Origin: Rhizaria sp. SCN 62-66 | Lineage: Eukaryota > Rhizaria, unplaced | Length of the DNA stretch: 44,725 bases | NCBI GenBank assembly: GCA_001724265.1 | Contig: MEDY01000407.1 | Span: 1 to 44,725 of the forward strand | Reading direction: 5' to 3' | Part shown: positions 1 through 9,797 of the stretch, in pieces | Layout: each line of letters begins with the position of its first letter | How positions within the stretch are numbered: the first letter of the stretch is position 1 | Position numbers and translations under genes: made by a program | The notes under the pieces: generated by a model | Seen by the model: only the letters and a program-made list of their open reading frames with translations | What the model was told of the DNA's origin: nothing | Database searches by the model: none

Positions 1-701
1 GTCGAAAAGGTGGTTGAGGCTATCGAAATCGATGGGTTGATGAGGGGTTTTTTGAGTTGTAAAAAAGTGTCTTAGAACCCGGGAAATATATTACTGACTA
101 TGATGTAAGTTTTGACTTTTGTATTCCTCATAAACGTAAAGTGCTTGCACGTGTTCTTCTGTGGACTGTAAGTGTCTCGATGTAAGTGTAAGTGGAGGAG
201 GCAGCATCCACTGCTGCCCCAGTCATCCAACAGCAACACTTATGTCGTCCCCGTCGCAACAAAACACACGCAGGCATCGTGACAGCAAACACAACGTCAC
301 TGGTTAAAAAACTGTTGTGGTTGCTGCTGAAGTTGCTGTTGCTGTTGTTGTTAAGGCTGTTGGTATTACAAGAAAAGAACTCATGAAATAGATTTAGGAA
401 ACAAAATATAACGGAGACAAAGAAAGAAAATGATTAATAAAAACGTATGTTCGTGTGATATTGACTTTTAGGGTGGTGAAAATGAAGCAAAAGGACTAAA
501 ACCTGATTGATTCTTGAGTTTCTTCCTCGCGTGCTCCCACAAGCATCGCACTGCTTTCGCTTTGCTTCTGCTCTGCTCTCACTGTTGTTGCGGTGTAAAA
601 CGCTTCGTTGAAGCGCGCACTCTGCCTTTGCGCGTAGTTTGCCGTTGGCGCTCAGTCCGCTGGAGTACTAGTCGGCATTGGGTACTAGACAGCCAGGGCA
701 C
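1..701. other. Intergenic region downstream of the REEP-like gene
   Basis: AT-rich DNA with no convincing gene. A short CTG/TTG-like tract near 310-365 gives an apparent Leu-rich frame that does not look like protein. The first 75 bases can be read as an open frame ending in TAG, but its third positions are not GC-rich as in the real genes here. The GC content rises only at about 600, near the 3' end of the minus-strand REEP-like gene. Confidence 0.6.
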
Positions 702-1358
702 TTAGTCGGCCTTGGTGCCGGTGCTGGCCGTCTCCTCGCGGATCGAGGCGGCGGCGTTGATAGCCTTGCTCTTGAGCGACGCAAAGCCAGACGCAATGTC
801 CTGGCGGAACTCGGAGCGCGTGGCGGAAGCGGCGGCCTGCCCGTCGGCGCGCGCGGCGTCGACCGAGGTCTCGTAGCGCGTCATGAGCGGCTCGATGATG
901 TTGAGGTAGAGGCGCTCGGCGCCGCGGGTCTGCTCCGCGTAGAGCCAAACCAGGAAGAGGGCCTTGAACAGGTAGTAGAAGGGCACCCAGTGGAGCAGGA
1001 TGTCGGTGAGGGACTCGGTGACGTTGAAGCAGGCGTAGACGATCCAGTAGGTGAGCCAGTGCTTGTCATCCTCGAAGCAGTCCGACTTCAGGGCCTTGAA
1101 CGACGCGTACGCCGGGTAGATGAAGCCGATGAGGTTGCACACGGCGTTGGCGCCCAGCCCGAAGAGCGCAAAGAGCGCAAAGAAAAGCGCGGCGCCCAGC
1201 AGCGCGTGCGCGGGGCGGACGCCGGCCTCCTTGACCTTAGTGAAGATCGGGTACGGAGCCAGACGGTTGTCCACGTTGGCGCACAGGGACTCGAACTGCT
1301 GCTTGTACTGGTCCAGAGGCGTCGCAGAGGACGCGGACGCGCCGGAAATAGACGACAT
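702..1358 (-). CDS. REEP/Yop1/DP1 (TB2/HVA22 family) ER membrane-shaping protein
   Basis: A 218-residue protein in one exon. Proteins of this family form membrane hairpins that generate and hold the high curvature of tubular endoplasmic reticulum. The diagnostic core runs from about residue 35 to 162. It has a hydrophobic hairpin at 50-85, the signature IGFIYPAYASFKAL (77-90), then HWLTYWIVYACFNVTESLTD (100-119), a second hydrophobic stretch (121-141) and RGAERLYLNIIEPLM (145-159). The C-terminal tail is Ala/Ser-rich and probably helical. The length fits REEP5/Yop1. The start is the ATG at 1356-1358; the frame is open further upstream to about 1691, but that part has no family similarity. The stop is TAA. 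It is divergent from the AP-3 sigma gene, 1.36 kb away. The family call is firm; the REEP subgroup is not. Confidence 0.92.
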   Translation of the reverse strand: MSSISGASASSATPLDQYKQQFESLCANVDNRLAPYPIFTKVKEAGVRPAHALLGAALFFALFALFGLGANAVCNLIGFIYPAYASFKALKSDCFEDDKHWLTYWIVYACFNVTESLTDILLHWVPFYYLFKALFLVWLYAEQTRGAERLYLNIIEPLMTRYETSVDAARADGQAAASATRSEFRQDIASGFASLKSKAINAAASIREETASTGTKAD

Positions 1359-2718
1359 CAAGCTGGATGACGTGGCGGGGCAGTGGGACGCCGGAGCAAG
1401 AAGGTGAACGGAAGACGCGCGGGGGCAAGGGGAGTGGAGACGTTGCGGTGGGTGAGGTGGGGATGCATTTATGGGGAGGTAGACGGGGGATGAACAGTGG
1501 GAGATAAAAGAACAAGATGGAAAGAAACAAAAAGGGGATTGTGTGGGATGTCGAGAGGTGGCAGAGAGAAACATGGACGGGAGAAAGCAGGCAAAGGGAC
1601 GCCGTGGGGCCTCGCAATCGCCCCACCACCAACTGCTTCCCCACTTGCGCGCTCTACATCCCAGCACGCGGATGTGCCGTGGGATCAGCAAAAAAAATTA
1701 ACTGTGTTGTAGATCCCCGCGAGAACACGCGCGTTATCAAGCGTAATATTCCGCTGGTCCCTTTGCGTCGTCACGGGAAAGCGCCAACGCCTACGCTCAT
1801 TCGACTTTCTGGCGGTCGCGGTGGCGGCCGCTGGCGCTGGTTTGATTGGCAGCCCAACGGGCGGACGGCCGAGCAGAGTGAGTGACAAGGCGTTTGTGGT
1901 GGGATCAGTTAAATCGCTTTGTCTCAATAAAATCGTTGAGAAATTACTTTGCCATCTAAAAATACGTGTTTTGCTTAGGGTTATATAAGAAAAAGTTTTA
2001 TTTTTACAACAAGTGACGATTAAGCGTGTGTACATGTGTTGTGAAGTTACGATCTTGATTACGTCAGAAGATGTTCAAGGCATGTACAGCGGAATAGACT
2101 GATGAGTTAATCGCGTGCGCGAAGTTTATATACTAAAAAATACGCGTAAAAACAATATGGCAGTACTGCCTGTAGCACGGCAGTTCGGATTATTCACGAA
2201 CAAGGTGAATAATGTGACGTGTCAAGGTGCAAGTATGATGATATCCAAGCATATACGTTGCAGCCAATTGATAATCATAAAAATCCCTCTTCCACGTAAC
2301 TTAAAAAATGATATATTTTGGAACCGCTTTGAGGAGTACTTGTTTGATAGCAGGGTGTGTTGAAATAAGTCGTAGGTTCAAGTGGTCAAAATGTGGTTTG
2401 TGGTCAGATTGGAGCGGCTTAATTTTAGACTGGTTGCACGTCGCGACCCTACTCGAACCCACAAAAACATCGCCATCTCTCGCTGCCGTAACTTTGGCAC
2501 AATATAATTTCACTTATACACGACTATGATGTATACACATCCCATGCTGCGTTCATATCTTGCTTGACGGATGTCTCACTGCCTATCATTCATGTTTCTC
2601 GCTCTCCCCCAGTCTTTCCTCCCCACCACTCCGGCCACCGTTTCGCTCCCAGCTCCCCCCACTCCCGCTTGCCCGCCCGCCCCACTGGCCCCGCCCCCGC
2701 CCCGCTCCCCGCCCCGCG
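1359..2718. other. Divergent intergenic region between REEP-like and AP-3 sigma genes
   Basis: About 1.36 kb holding the 5' regions of two divergent genes. GC content is moderate up to about 1900 and then falls. Reading frames here are chance openings opposite or upstream of the REEP-like gene. The last 130 bases before the AP-3 sigma ATG are strongly pyrimidine-rich, as expected of a 5' leader. No RNA gene is seen. Confidence 0.5.
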
Positions 2719-3442
2719 ATGACGATCAAGGCGATTCTGGTGATCAACAACCACGGCCAGCCGCGGCTGACGCGCTTCTACGAGGACATCGAGTTCGCTC
2801 AGCAGGCCGAAGTCGTCCGCGACTGCTACCAGGCCGTGTCCAAGCGCCAGGACAGCATCTGCAACTTCCTCGAGGGCGCCACCGCTTGGGGCAGTGATGT
2901 GCGGCTCATTTACCGGCACTATGCGACGCTGTACTTCATTTTTGCCGTAGACACGAGCGAGTCGGAGCTCGGCATCCTCGACCTCATCCAGGCACGTAAC
3001 TCGCTCAATATCCTGCACGTAGACCAACTACCTGGCATTAATCGTTAATTAGTAGATCGCATTATTATTTTCATATCTGATTATATTAGTTTGCATTACT
3101 AGTGTCGAGCATATTCTTTATTTCTTATCTCACTCCATCCTTCTCTCTTACTGTACGCCCCACCGCCCCACTCCGCACACCCGCACTCGGCGCGACCCAA
3201 CTCAGGTGTTCGTCGAGTCGCTGGACAAGTGCTTCGAGAACGTGTGCGAGCTGGACCTGATCTTCCACGTGGACCGCGTGAACCAGGTGCTCGACGAAGT
3301 CGTCATGGCGGGCATGGTTCTCGAGACGTCGCTCAAGGAGATCGTGCGCAACGTCAACGCCAGCGCCAAACACGCCAAGGTCACCAAGGCCGTCGCCTCG
3401 CAGCGCACCGCGATCACCAACAAGGCCGCGCCCAAGCGCTAA
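2719..3442 (+). CDS. AP3S1: AP-3 complex sigma subunit (small adaptin)
   Basis: The product is the small subunit of the AP-3 adaptor, which sorts cargo from endosomes or the trans-Golgi network to lysosome-related compartments. Exon 1 is 2719-2991 (91 codons) and exon 2 is 3206-3442, giving 169 residues. Family hallmarks are IKAILVINNHGQPRLTRFY at the start, NFLEG, the sigma signature LIYRHYATLYFIFAVDTSE (63-81), ESELGILDLIQ just before the intron, and FVESLDKCFENVCELDLIFH straight after it. The join Q|V falls at phase 0 and restores the conserved sequence exactly. The AP-3 type is supported by the VxAGMVLET segment near residue 130. The stop is TAA. The sigma subunit begins close to the ATG, so the start is secure. 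It converges on the giant minus-strand locus. Confidence 0.95.
2992..3205 (+). other. GC-AG intron of the AP-3 sigma gene (214 nt)
   Basis: The exon ends CAG and the intron begins GCACGT. It ends with a pyrimidine-rich stretch and CTCAG. No GT donor nearby gives an in-frame join to the strongly conserved exon 2, whereas the GC donor gives an exact phase-0 join. Positions +3 to +6 (ACGT) match the other donors in this window. Confidence 0.85.
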
Positions 3443-3896
3443 GTTAAGCGAGGCCTCAGCAGCCGCGAGAGCTCGGCTAGTCTATGTCAGATTGCGCTTT
3501 GCTGCGCTGTGTGATAGTGGCGTGACGTGCGTCGCTTTCTCTTCTACTCATCTGGAGTGTTATGTAGTTATTCTCATTCTCGTTTGTATGGTTTGTGTTT
3601 GCCCTTTTTCTAGAGTATGTTTTTGTTTTGATCACTCTGTTGCATAAATCATCTGTCGAACTTAATAAAACAACAATGATTCATTCAAAACAGCTTTGTC
3701 GGCAACTCAATTGGGAGGCAATGTTTTAGCAACCTAACACTAGTTATGTTGGAGAAATTAAAGTTATGTGTATTCATTTGCAATATTAAAATGGTAAAAC
3801 TACGTAATATTTCTATATATCACCAGAATCGTACATTCATCCAAGCATTCACTCGTGAATTACGCGCATTTGTTGTTAAGTTTACTCTGTGCTTGT
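3443..3896. other. Convergent intergenic region with AP-3 sigma poly(A) signal
   Basis: The spacer lies between two convergent genes and is AT-rich. AATAAA at 3664-3669, 222 bases past the AP-3 sigma stop codon, is a plausible polyadenylation signal. No coding signal is seen. Confidence 0.55.
3664..3669 (+). terminator. Putative polyadenylation signal AATAAA (AP-3 sigma)
   Basis: A canonical AATAAA lies in AT-rich DNA downstream of the AP-3 sigma stop codon. It is inferred from motif and position only. Confidence 0.45.
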
Positions 3897-6800
3897 TCAA
3901 TGCTTCTTCGCCCCGAACAGATCGTCCAGATTGGGCAAGCCCAACCCCCCGTCGCTCGTGCCAACACACGCCCTCGACTCATAGGCCGCACTGCCAGCAG
4001 GAGCAGCAGCAGCAGCAGTTGTGTTGTTTGCATTGCTGCCCGCATCGCTGCTGTACGCCTCACTGCTAGCTTCAGGCGACGGTGTGATCGTTGCGAAATC
4101 CAGCGCAAGTTCGCTCATTAGCGCCTCGTCGGCCTTCCCCGGCGCGACGCTGGCATTCTTGGTGTTACTCGCACTGGAGTACAGATCCTCGAAGGCAGGC
4201 CGCGCCCCCAGCGCACCGATAGCCCCGGAAAATAAGCCGCCGCCACCGCCGCTCGCGCTCGCACTCTTGGCACTGCTCGCAGCCGCCGCCGTCGACGCCG
4301 GAGACGCCCCCGCATTCTGCCCGTGACCGTGGCCGTGGCCATGGCCGTGACCGTGGTTGTGACCGTGGGCGAAGGCAGACAGCGACGACAACCGCAAGCC
4401 CGACCCGTGGGAGGCGGCGGGCGGGCTCATGCCGACGGTGAGCCCCACGGTCGCGGCGGCGGCCAGCGCGTCCGCCGTGGCCGGATTCGGCGGCAGCAGA
4501 CCGAGAAAGTCGTCCAAACCAGCGCCGCCACCGCCACCGCCGCCGCCGCCGTTGCCGCTCGCACGAGAGCTTGCCCTCTTCGGGTCAGCAGCAGCCGCAG
4601 TAACCGCAGCAGCGGCAGCAGCAGCAGCCGCAGTCTCGGCTGCAATGCTGTTGAGAGCCGAGGTCGGCGTCTTGGTGCGTCTCCTGGCGCCGCTGACGCC
4701 AGCGTTCGTGTGCGAGCGCGTGTCCGGCTGAGAGCTCGTGCTCTTGGCGGTGGCGGCGCGCGCGCCGGCGCGGCTGCGGTCGTTCCGGGCGGGGCTCGAA
4801 CTACGCGTGTCAGCAGCAGCCTCCGCGACAGTGTCAGTCTCTGCCTCATCCGCCTCAGCCTCATCGGCCTCGGCAGCCTCAGCGACGGCGGCAGTGTCGG
4901 CCTCCTCGAGCTCGGCCTCCGTGTCGGCGTCAGCGATCGCGTCCGCCTCGGTCTCAGCTGCGTCGCTCGCTGTGATCATAACCATGTGCCCACCAGTGCC
5001 AGTGCCAGAGTTGGTGTTTCTCCTCGCGCCCGCTCTCGCGCTGGCACTGACCCCGCCTGCGCTGCGGACGCGGCCGCCGACCGCGGCGCTCCGGCCGCCA
5101 CCGCCGCTCTTGCTGCCGCCCGCGCCGGTCGGGGAGACTGCGCCGGCGGGGGCGGGGGCGGGGGCGGGAGCGTTCAAGCCAGCGTTGTTGGCGCTGGCGC
5201 GGGGGCGCGCGCGCAGCAGCCGGTGCGGCGTCGTCGCGGCTGTGCTCGCGGCGCTGCCGTTCGCGCCACCGGGGATGGGGAAGGCGTTCGTCGCGGACGG
5301 CGACAGCGGGGACAGTGGCAGCGCAGACGCGGACACCGACGCAGACACTGAGGCGGGGACGGAGACCGAAGACTCGGGTCGGCTCTTGCAGGGGGCTTGG
5401 AGACCGCCGCCGCCGCCGTCGCCAAGACGGCTAACGCTGCTGCTGTTGCTGTTGCTGCTGCTGTTGTGGGTCTCGCGCTCCTTCGCAGCCGCGACCGCAG
5501 CGGCGACGGCGACCGCGACCGCCGCGTCCGCCTCGGCCTCGGCCGCGGCCTCCGGGTCGACGTCGTCGCCGTCGCCGTCGCCGTCGCTGTCATCGCCAAT
5601 GTCGAAGCTGAACTTGCTGCGGCCACCGCGAGCCTTCGCAGCGACCGCCGCGGCGGCAGCGGCAGCGCGGGCCTCAGCCTCGGCCCGGGCCTTGGCCTCG
5701 GCCTCCGCCGCAGCCGCGGCCGCTGCCGCCGCAGCCGCGGCCTCGGCTTCTGCCCTGGCGCGGGCGCCTGCCTCGGCCGCCGCCGCCGCGGCCTGCGCAG
5801 CCGCGACGTCTGCCTCCGAGTATCCCGCGCAGCGCAGCAACGCGGCGTCGACTCCGCGCGAAGCGAGCAGCGCGCCGCGCACCGCAGGGCTGAAGACGGC
5901 TCCCGCCAGCACGGAGTCGCTGCTCATCACCGACGGTGCCATGGAGCTGCTACCGCTGCTGCCGCTGTTGTTGCTGCTATTGCCGTTCGAGTCGCGAAGC
6001 AGGGCCGAGGCGAGGGCGACCTCGACGCCCGCCGCTGCCTCTGCGGCGGCGACGGCGGCGGCGGCGGCCGGGGACAGCCGCGGCCGGCGCCCGCCGCCCC
6101 GCACGGCAGCGCCGCCGCCGCCGCAGCCACTGCCACTGCTGCTGACGGCGCTGTCGCCAGTGGCGGCCGCGGCCCAGCGGCTGCGGACGGCGCCCGCGGC
6201 GGGCGTGTTGAGCGTGCTGCCGTGCGCTGCGTTGCTGTGTGGGCCAGAGCCAGCGCTCGCGCTTGTGGTGGGGCCGTGCAGGGGCGAGGCGGCGACCGAG
6301 GCCGAGGCGGAGGCTGAGGCTGAGGCAGAAGCGGAGGCGTGGTGATTGTTCGCGTCCACGGTGAGGCCGCGGTCGGCATCAGCGCTCTCGTCCTTGTAGT
6401 CGTCAGCAGTAGCAACAGCTGCCGCAACACTGGCGTCGGCGGCGTCAAGCTCGATCCGCAGCGCTGCCGGCGCCGGCGCAGTGTCGGTGTTGCTCGCGCC
6501 GGCACTGACGCGGTCGCTCGCGGCCGCGTCGGCGCTGGCGATGACCAGCTGCAGCCGCTGCAGGGCGGCCAGCTCCAGCGCGCGCGCCGCCGCAGCCGCA
6601 GCCTCGGCCTCTGCCGCCTCCTCGTCTTCCTCGGCAGCGGGGTTCCCGTCGTTGCGCGCGGCAGCGGCGGCAGCGTCGTCGTCATCATCGCCGCTGCTGA
6701 TGGGACTCTTATCGCTCTCGCTGTGCTTACCAGCAGCTCCCTTGGCGTTCTTCCTCCCGTTCGCCGAGCGCGCGCCGTCACCGGCCCCGTTGCTGGCGCC

Positions 6801-9797
6801 CGCGCCCGCACCCGCGGCGGCGACGCCAAGGTCGTCCTCGCAGTCGTCGTCGCCGCCGGTGCCGCGCGCGCGCAGCAGCAGCCGCCGCGCCGGCGCGGCG
6901 CCCGCGGCAGCCCTCGCGGCGCGCGCCTGCGTGGCCTGCGCGGCCGCGACGGCCGCGGCGCGCGCGCGCAGCGCGGCGGCGAGTCTGTCGCGCGTGACGG
7001 CGACCACGGTGGCAACTGCCGCGAGCGACGACGCGTGCGGCGCCAGCGCCGGGTGCGCGCGCAGCGAGAAGAGCGCCGCCGTCGCCGCCGGGACCAGCGC
7101 GCCGTCGGCGTCGGCTTCGGTCTCGGCGTCGGTCTCAGTCGCCGTCTCGGGAGTGGCCTCGGTCGCTGCCGCAGTCGAAGGCTTGTCGCTCTCTTTGGCG
7201 CGAGGGCTAGCGCTCGCGTGGGAGTGTGCGGTGGCGCTGGGAGCGCTGCCGAGCACTGCGGCGGCGCCCTCAACGGCGGCCAGCGCGACCGTGAGCGCGG
7301 CGAGACGGGCCTGCAGGGCGGAAGTTACAATATCAATGAAGAGGGTACAGCAAAATAAAGCATGTGTGAGAATTTTGATATAGAAATAAATAAAATACGT
7401 CAATATACAGATAAATATTCCATGGATATTTCGTGATGTTAAGAAATACAGAAAGGATTCTTTGTTATATTTTCTGTCCCGTCGTACCTGAGGCGAGGGG
7501 TCCGCGGCGGCCGCGTCGAGCGCCTCGATGGCCGCCGTCAGGCGTAACCGCAGCAGCCGCCCGCGCGCGCGCAGCGACACGGCCGCCACGCCCGGGCGCT
7601 GCCCCGCGCCCAGCGCCGCCGCGGACGCGCTCGAGAGCGCCAGGGGCGGGCCGGCGGCCCCACGGGCACTGCTGCTGCTGCCGTGGCTGCCGAGGCTGCC
7701 GCTGTAGGCGCTCGCGTTCGTGTTGTTGCCCGCGAAGCCGGAGGAGGAGATGGGGCCGAACGCGCTCGCCGCGGCCGCAGTGACGGGGGCCAGCGCCGCC
7801 GCCTCCGCGAGCAGCGCCGCGGCCTCAGCCTCGGCGCGCGCGGCCGTGGCGGCCTCGGCCGCGGCGGCCGCGGCTTCTTGGACCGCGGCGGCGGCCGCGG
7901 CGGCCTCGGCGGCGGCCGCGGCCTCGGCCTCCGCGCGGTAGTAGTAGTGCGCGCTCGCAGCGGCGCCCGCCGGTACAGGCGCGCGCGCACTGGCGGTGAC
8001 GTCAGCGTCGGTGTCGGAGCTGCCGCCCGAGAACGGGGCGGCGACTGGGGACGCGACGGTGAAAGCCGCGGTGGGCGACATCGTGCCAACGGTGCTCACG
8101 CTGACGCCGCCGGGGCCGCCGCCGCTGACGCTGCCGCCGCCGGGCGTCGGGGGCGGGGCCAGGCCAAGGAGCGCCAGCGCCGCGAGCTTCACGCCGCTGG
8201 CGACGCCGCTGGCGGACCGCTGCGGCCGCTGAGCAGCGGCGGAGCCAGCGACAGTGGCAGCGGCAGCGGTAGAGCCAGCGGAAGCGCTGGTGTCGGAGTC
8301 GTCTGCGTCTCTGATGTTGATCGCAAAGCCCGCGCGACTGCCACTGCTGCTGGAGTCGGTGAGGAGGCCGCCGCGCGAGTCTCCGGGGCCCCCGGGACGC
8401 GCGCTGTGCACCCCACGCGCGCCTGCAGCGGCGTAGCCCAAGAATGGGCTGTTGCCGCTGCTGCCGCCGCCCTCGGCGCCGGCGTCTCCCGCCCCAGCCG
8501 CGGTCGTGGCCGCCGCCGTGGCTGCAGTGACGGTGGCGGTGGCGGCGGCGGCGGCCTCGGCCTCGGCCGCGGCGGCCCCCCGCTCGACCACGGCGGCGAG
8601 CGTGGCGACGCGGCGCAAGTACTGCGTGAGCGCGAAGAGCCGCGCCGCCTCGCCCTCGAACGTCGTGCGCACAGTCTGCACCGCGGGGCCCGCCAAGGGG
8701 CCGGCGAGGGAGGCGCGGGAGCTCTGTGGGCGGAGAGGCGAGCGAGCGTGCTGCAGCTGCGACTGGGACTGCTGCTGGGTGAGCGTGAGGGCGAGCGCGT
8801 GCACAGACGCCGAGGAGCCCAGCCGGGGCGCGCGGTCCGCCTCGTGGTGGCGCGCCGCAGCGGCATCGTCGTCGTCGTCGCCGTAGTCGTCGATGTTGTC
8901 GTCGTTGTTGTGGTCCGACTCTGGCTCAGGCTCGGGATCGGGCTCCGACACCTGTATGTCATCGTCCTCGAGGTCGTTGTCGCCGTTGCTGACACCATCG
9001 TCGTCGTCGTCGTCGTCAGGCAGTGCGAGCGCCTCATCATCATTGGCAGCAACCGCGGCGCCACCAGCCGCAGTCTCAGCGGCGGAGTCGTGGGTCTCGC
9101 CGACAGCAATATGCTTGCTCTTAGACTTGCTCTTAGACTTGGTCTGTTTAGCTTTGACGGGGCTCGCACCGTGGCTGCCGTCCTGCTGCTGCTGATGATG
9201 CTGCTGCTGCTTCCTTACCGTCGGCTTGGCAGCGCCCGCGAGCTCCGGCGGCACCGAGGCCACGATGAGCGCCAGCGAAGAAGACGACGGCGACGACAAC
9301 GAGGGTGACGAGGGTGACTGCTTTTGCGCCTGAGCCGATGGCTGCTGCTGCGCCTGCACCTGTGCCTGTGAACGCAGCTGCAGCTGGTAATGCCGCCGCA
9401 GCGCCGCCGCGGCCGCAGCAGACGCCTTGGCGCCGCTATCGCCCTCCTTCCCAGTCGCAGCATTCGCCGCACTAGCGCCCTCGGCAGCGCTGCCGTCTGT
9501 GTCGACGGCGCCGCCCGCCGCGAGCCTGGCCAGCGCGACGGGATCTTCCGGCCTGAGCGGGTCGACGCGCCGCCACAGCCCCAGCCGGCGCGCACGCTCG
9601 GCCGCGGGGAGCCCGGCGGCATCGGCGAGCTCCAGGCGCACGGGCCGCAGCGCGCGCGCCTGCGCCTGCTGCTGCTGGTCCTGCAGCTGGAGCTGGCGCT
9701 GAAGCTCCAGCCGCGGCGACAGCGGCGCGGGCCCCGGCGCGCCGCCCCTCGGCTTCAGCGGCGGCGGCGTCTGCATGCTGCTGACGCGCGCTCTCAT
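3897..9797 (-). CDS. Giant low-complexity protein, C-terminal segment
   Basis: This frame opens at an ATG (9797) and ends TGA, with one intron (7311-7487), leaving about 1,907 codons. The function is unknown. It is dominated by Ala/Glu/Asp/Ser/Gln tracts. More ordered helical stretches occur near the sequence LFALTQYLRRVATLAAVVER (about 8.6 kb) and around LSLRARGRLLRLRLTAAIEALD-like sequence flanking the intron. The C-terminal part has short acidic-hydrophobic motifs (LDDFLGLL, FEDLY and terminal NLDDLFGAKKH). They resemble motifs that bind adaptor ear domains in endocytic accessory proteins, but this is a resemblance only. A Gly-His repeat lies at about 4320-4370. If it is an independent gene, it starts at 9797 or at the in-frame ATG at 9776. 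I think it more likely continues the upstream segment after a frame change. Confidence 0.6.
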   Translation of the reverse strand: MRARVSSMQTPPPLKPRGGAPGPAPLSPRLELQRQLQLQDQQQQAQARALRPVRLELADAAGLPAAERARRLGLWRRVDPLRPEDPVALARLAAGGAVDTDGSAAEGASAANAATGKEGDSGAKASAAAAAALRRHYQLQLRSQAQVQAQQQPSAQAQKQSPSSPSLSSPSSSSLALIVASVPPELAGAAKPTVRKQQQHHQQQQDGSHGASPVKAKQTKSKSKSKSKHIAVGETHDSAAETAAGGAAVAANDDEALALPDDDDDDDGVSNGDNDLEDDDIQVSEPDPEPEPESDHNNDDNIDDYGDDDDDAAAARHHEADRAPRLGSSASVHALALTLTQQQSQSQLQHARSPLRPQSSRASLAGPLAGPAVQTVRTTFEGEAARLFALTQYLRRVATLAAVVERGAAAAEAEAAAAATATVTAATAAATTAAGAGDAGAEGGGSSGNSPFLGYAAAGARGVHSARPGGPGDSRGGLLTDSSSSGSRAGFAINIRDADDSDTSASAGSTAAAATVAGSAAAQRPQRSASGVASGVKLAALALLGLAPPPTPGGGSVSGGGPGGVSVSTVGTMSPTAAFTVASPVAAPFSGGSSDTDADVTASARAPVPAGAAASAHYYYRAEAEAAAAAEAAAAAAAVQEAAAAAAEAATAARAEAEAAALLAEAAALAPVTAAAASAFGPISSSGFAGNNTNASAYSGSLGSHGSSSSARGAAGPPLALSSASAAALGAGQRPGVAAVSLRARGRLLRLRLTAAIEALDAAAADPSPQVRRDRKYNKESFLYFLTSRNIHGIFICILTYFIYFYIKILTHALFCCTLFIDIVTSALQARLAALTVALAAVEGAAAVLGSAPSATAHSHASASPRAKESDKPSTAAATEATPETATETDAETEADADGALVPAATAALFSLRAHPALAPHASSLAAVATVVAVTRDRLAAALRARAAAVAAAQATQARAARAAAGAAPARRLLLRARGTGGDDDCEDDLGVAAAGAGAGASNGAGDGARSANGRKNAKGAAGKHSESDKSPISSGDDDDDAAAAAARNDGNPAAEEDEEAAEAEAAAAAARALELAALQRLQLVIASADAAASDRVSAGASNTDTAPAPAALRIELDAADASVAAAVATADDYKDESADADRGLTVDANNHHASASASASASASASVAASPLHGPTTSASAGSGPHSNAAHGSTLNTPAAGAVRSRWAAAATGDSAVSSSGSGCGGGGAAVRGGGRRPRLSPAAAAAVAAAEAAAGVEVALASALLRDSNGNSSNNSGSSGSSSMAPSVMSSDSVLAGAVFSPAVRGALLASRGVDAALLRCAGYSEADVAAAQAAAAAAEAGARARAEAEAAAAAAAAAAAAEAEAKARAEAEARAAAAAAAVAAKARGGRSKFSFDIGDDSDGDGDGDDVDPEAAAEAEADAAVAVAVAAAVAAAKERETHNSSSNSNSSSVSRLGDGGGGGLQAPCKSRPESSVSVPASVSASVSASALPLSPLSPSATNAFPIPGGANGSAASTAATTPHRLLRARPRASANNAGLNAPAPAPAPAGAVSPTGAGGSKSGGGGRSAAVGGRVRSAGGVSASARAGARRNTNSGTGTGGHMVMITASDAAETEADAIADADTEAELEEADTAAVAEAAEADEAEADEAETDTVAEAAADTRSSSPARNDRSRAGARAATAKSTSSQPDTRSHTNAGVSGARRRTKTPTSALNSIAAETAAAAAAAAAVTAAAADPKRASSRASGNGGGGGGGGGAGLDDFLGLLPPNPATADALAAAATVGLTVGMSPPAASHGSGLRLSSLSAFAHGHNHGHGHGHGHGHGQNAGASPASTAAAASSAKSASASGGGGGLFSGAIGALGARPAFEDLYSSASNTKNASVAPGKADEALMSELALDFATITPSPEASSEAYSSDAGSNANNTTAAAAAPAGSAAYESRACVGTSDGGLGLPNLDDLFGAKKH
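4319..4370 (-). repeat. Gly-His dipeptide-coding repeat, C-terminal side of the giant gene
   Basis: Tandem six-base units read CCGTGG or CCGTGA on the plus strand and encode alternating His and Gly on the minus strand. A second, longer copy lies near 14.17 kb in the N-terminal part of the same locus. Confidence 0.75.
7311..7487 (-). other. Stop-free 177-nt intron in the giant gene
   Basis: An AT-rich block sits in GC-rich coding sequence on the minus strand. It begins CAG|GTACGA at 7487 and ends CTGCAG at 7311. It is exactly 59 codons long, lies at phase 0 and contains no stop codon, so the reading frame stays open whether or not it is removed. If retained it would encode a Phe/Ile/Tyr-rich hydrophobic insert unlike its surroundings. 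The composition and donor match the other introns here. Confidence 0.8.

Noticed and set aside
1-75. Open plus-strand frame ending in TAG at the window edge, as a possible gene end
   Set aside because: Third positions are not GC-rich as in real genes here, the frame is only 24 codons and no family is recognisable.
192-386. Leu-rich plus-strand frame
   Set aside because: It arises from a CTG/TTG-like tract and has no protein-like character outside the repeat.
2400-2510. GGTTCGA-like T-loop on the minus strand near 2450
   Set aside because: The flanking bases do not form a T-stem and there is no upstream D-arm in the right place.
4323-6345. Long plus-strand frames opposite the giant locus
   Set aside because: They are Arg/Ala/Ser/Leu-rich mirror frames of GC-rich triplet repeats; the minus strand carries the intron and the varied, protein-like sequence.
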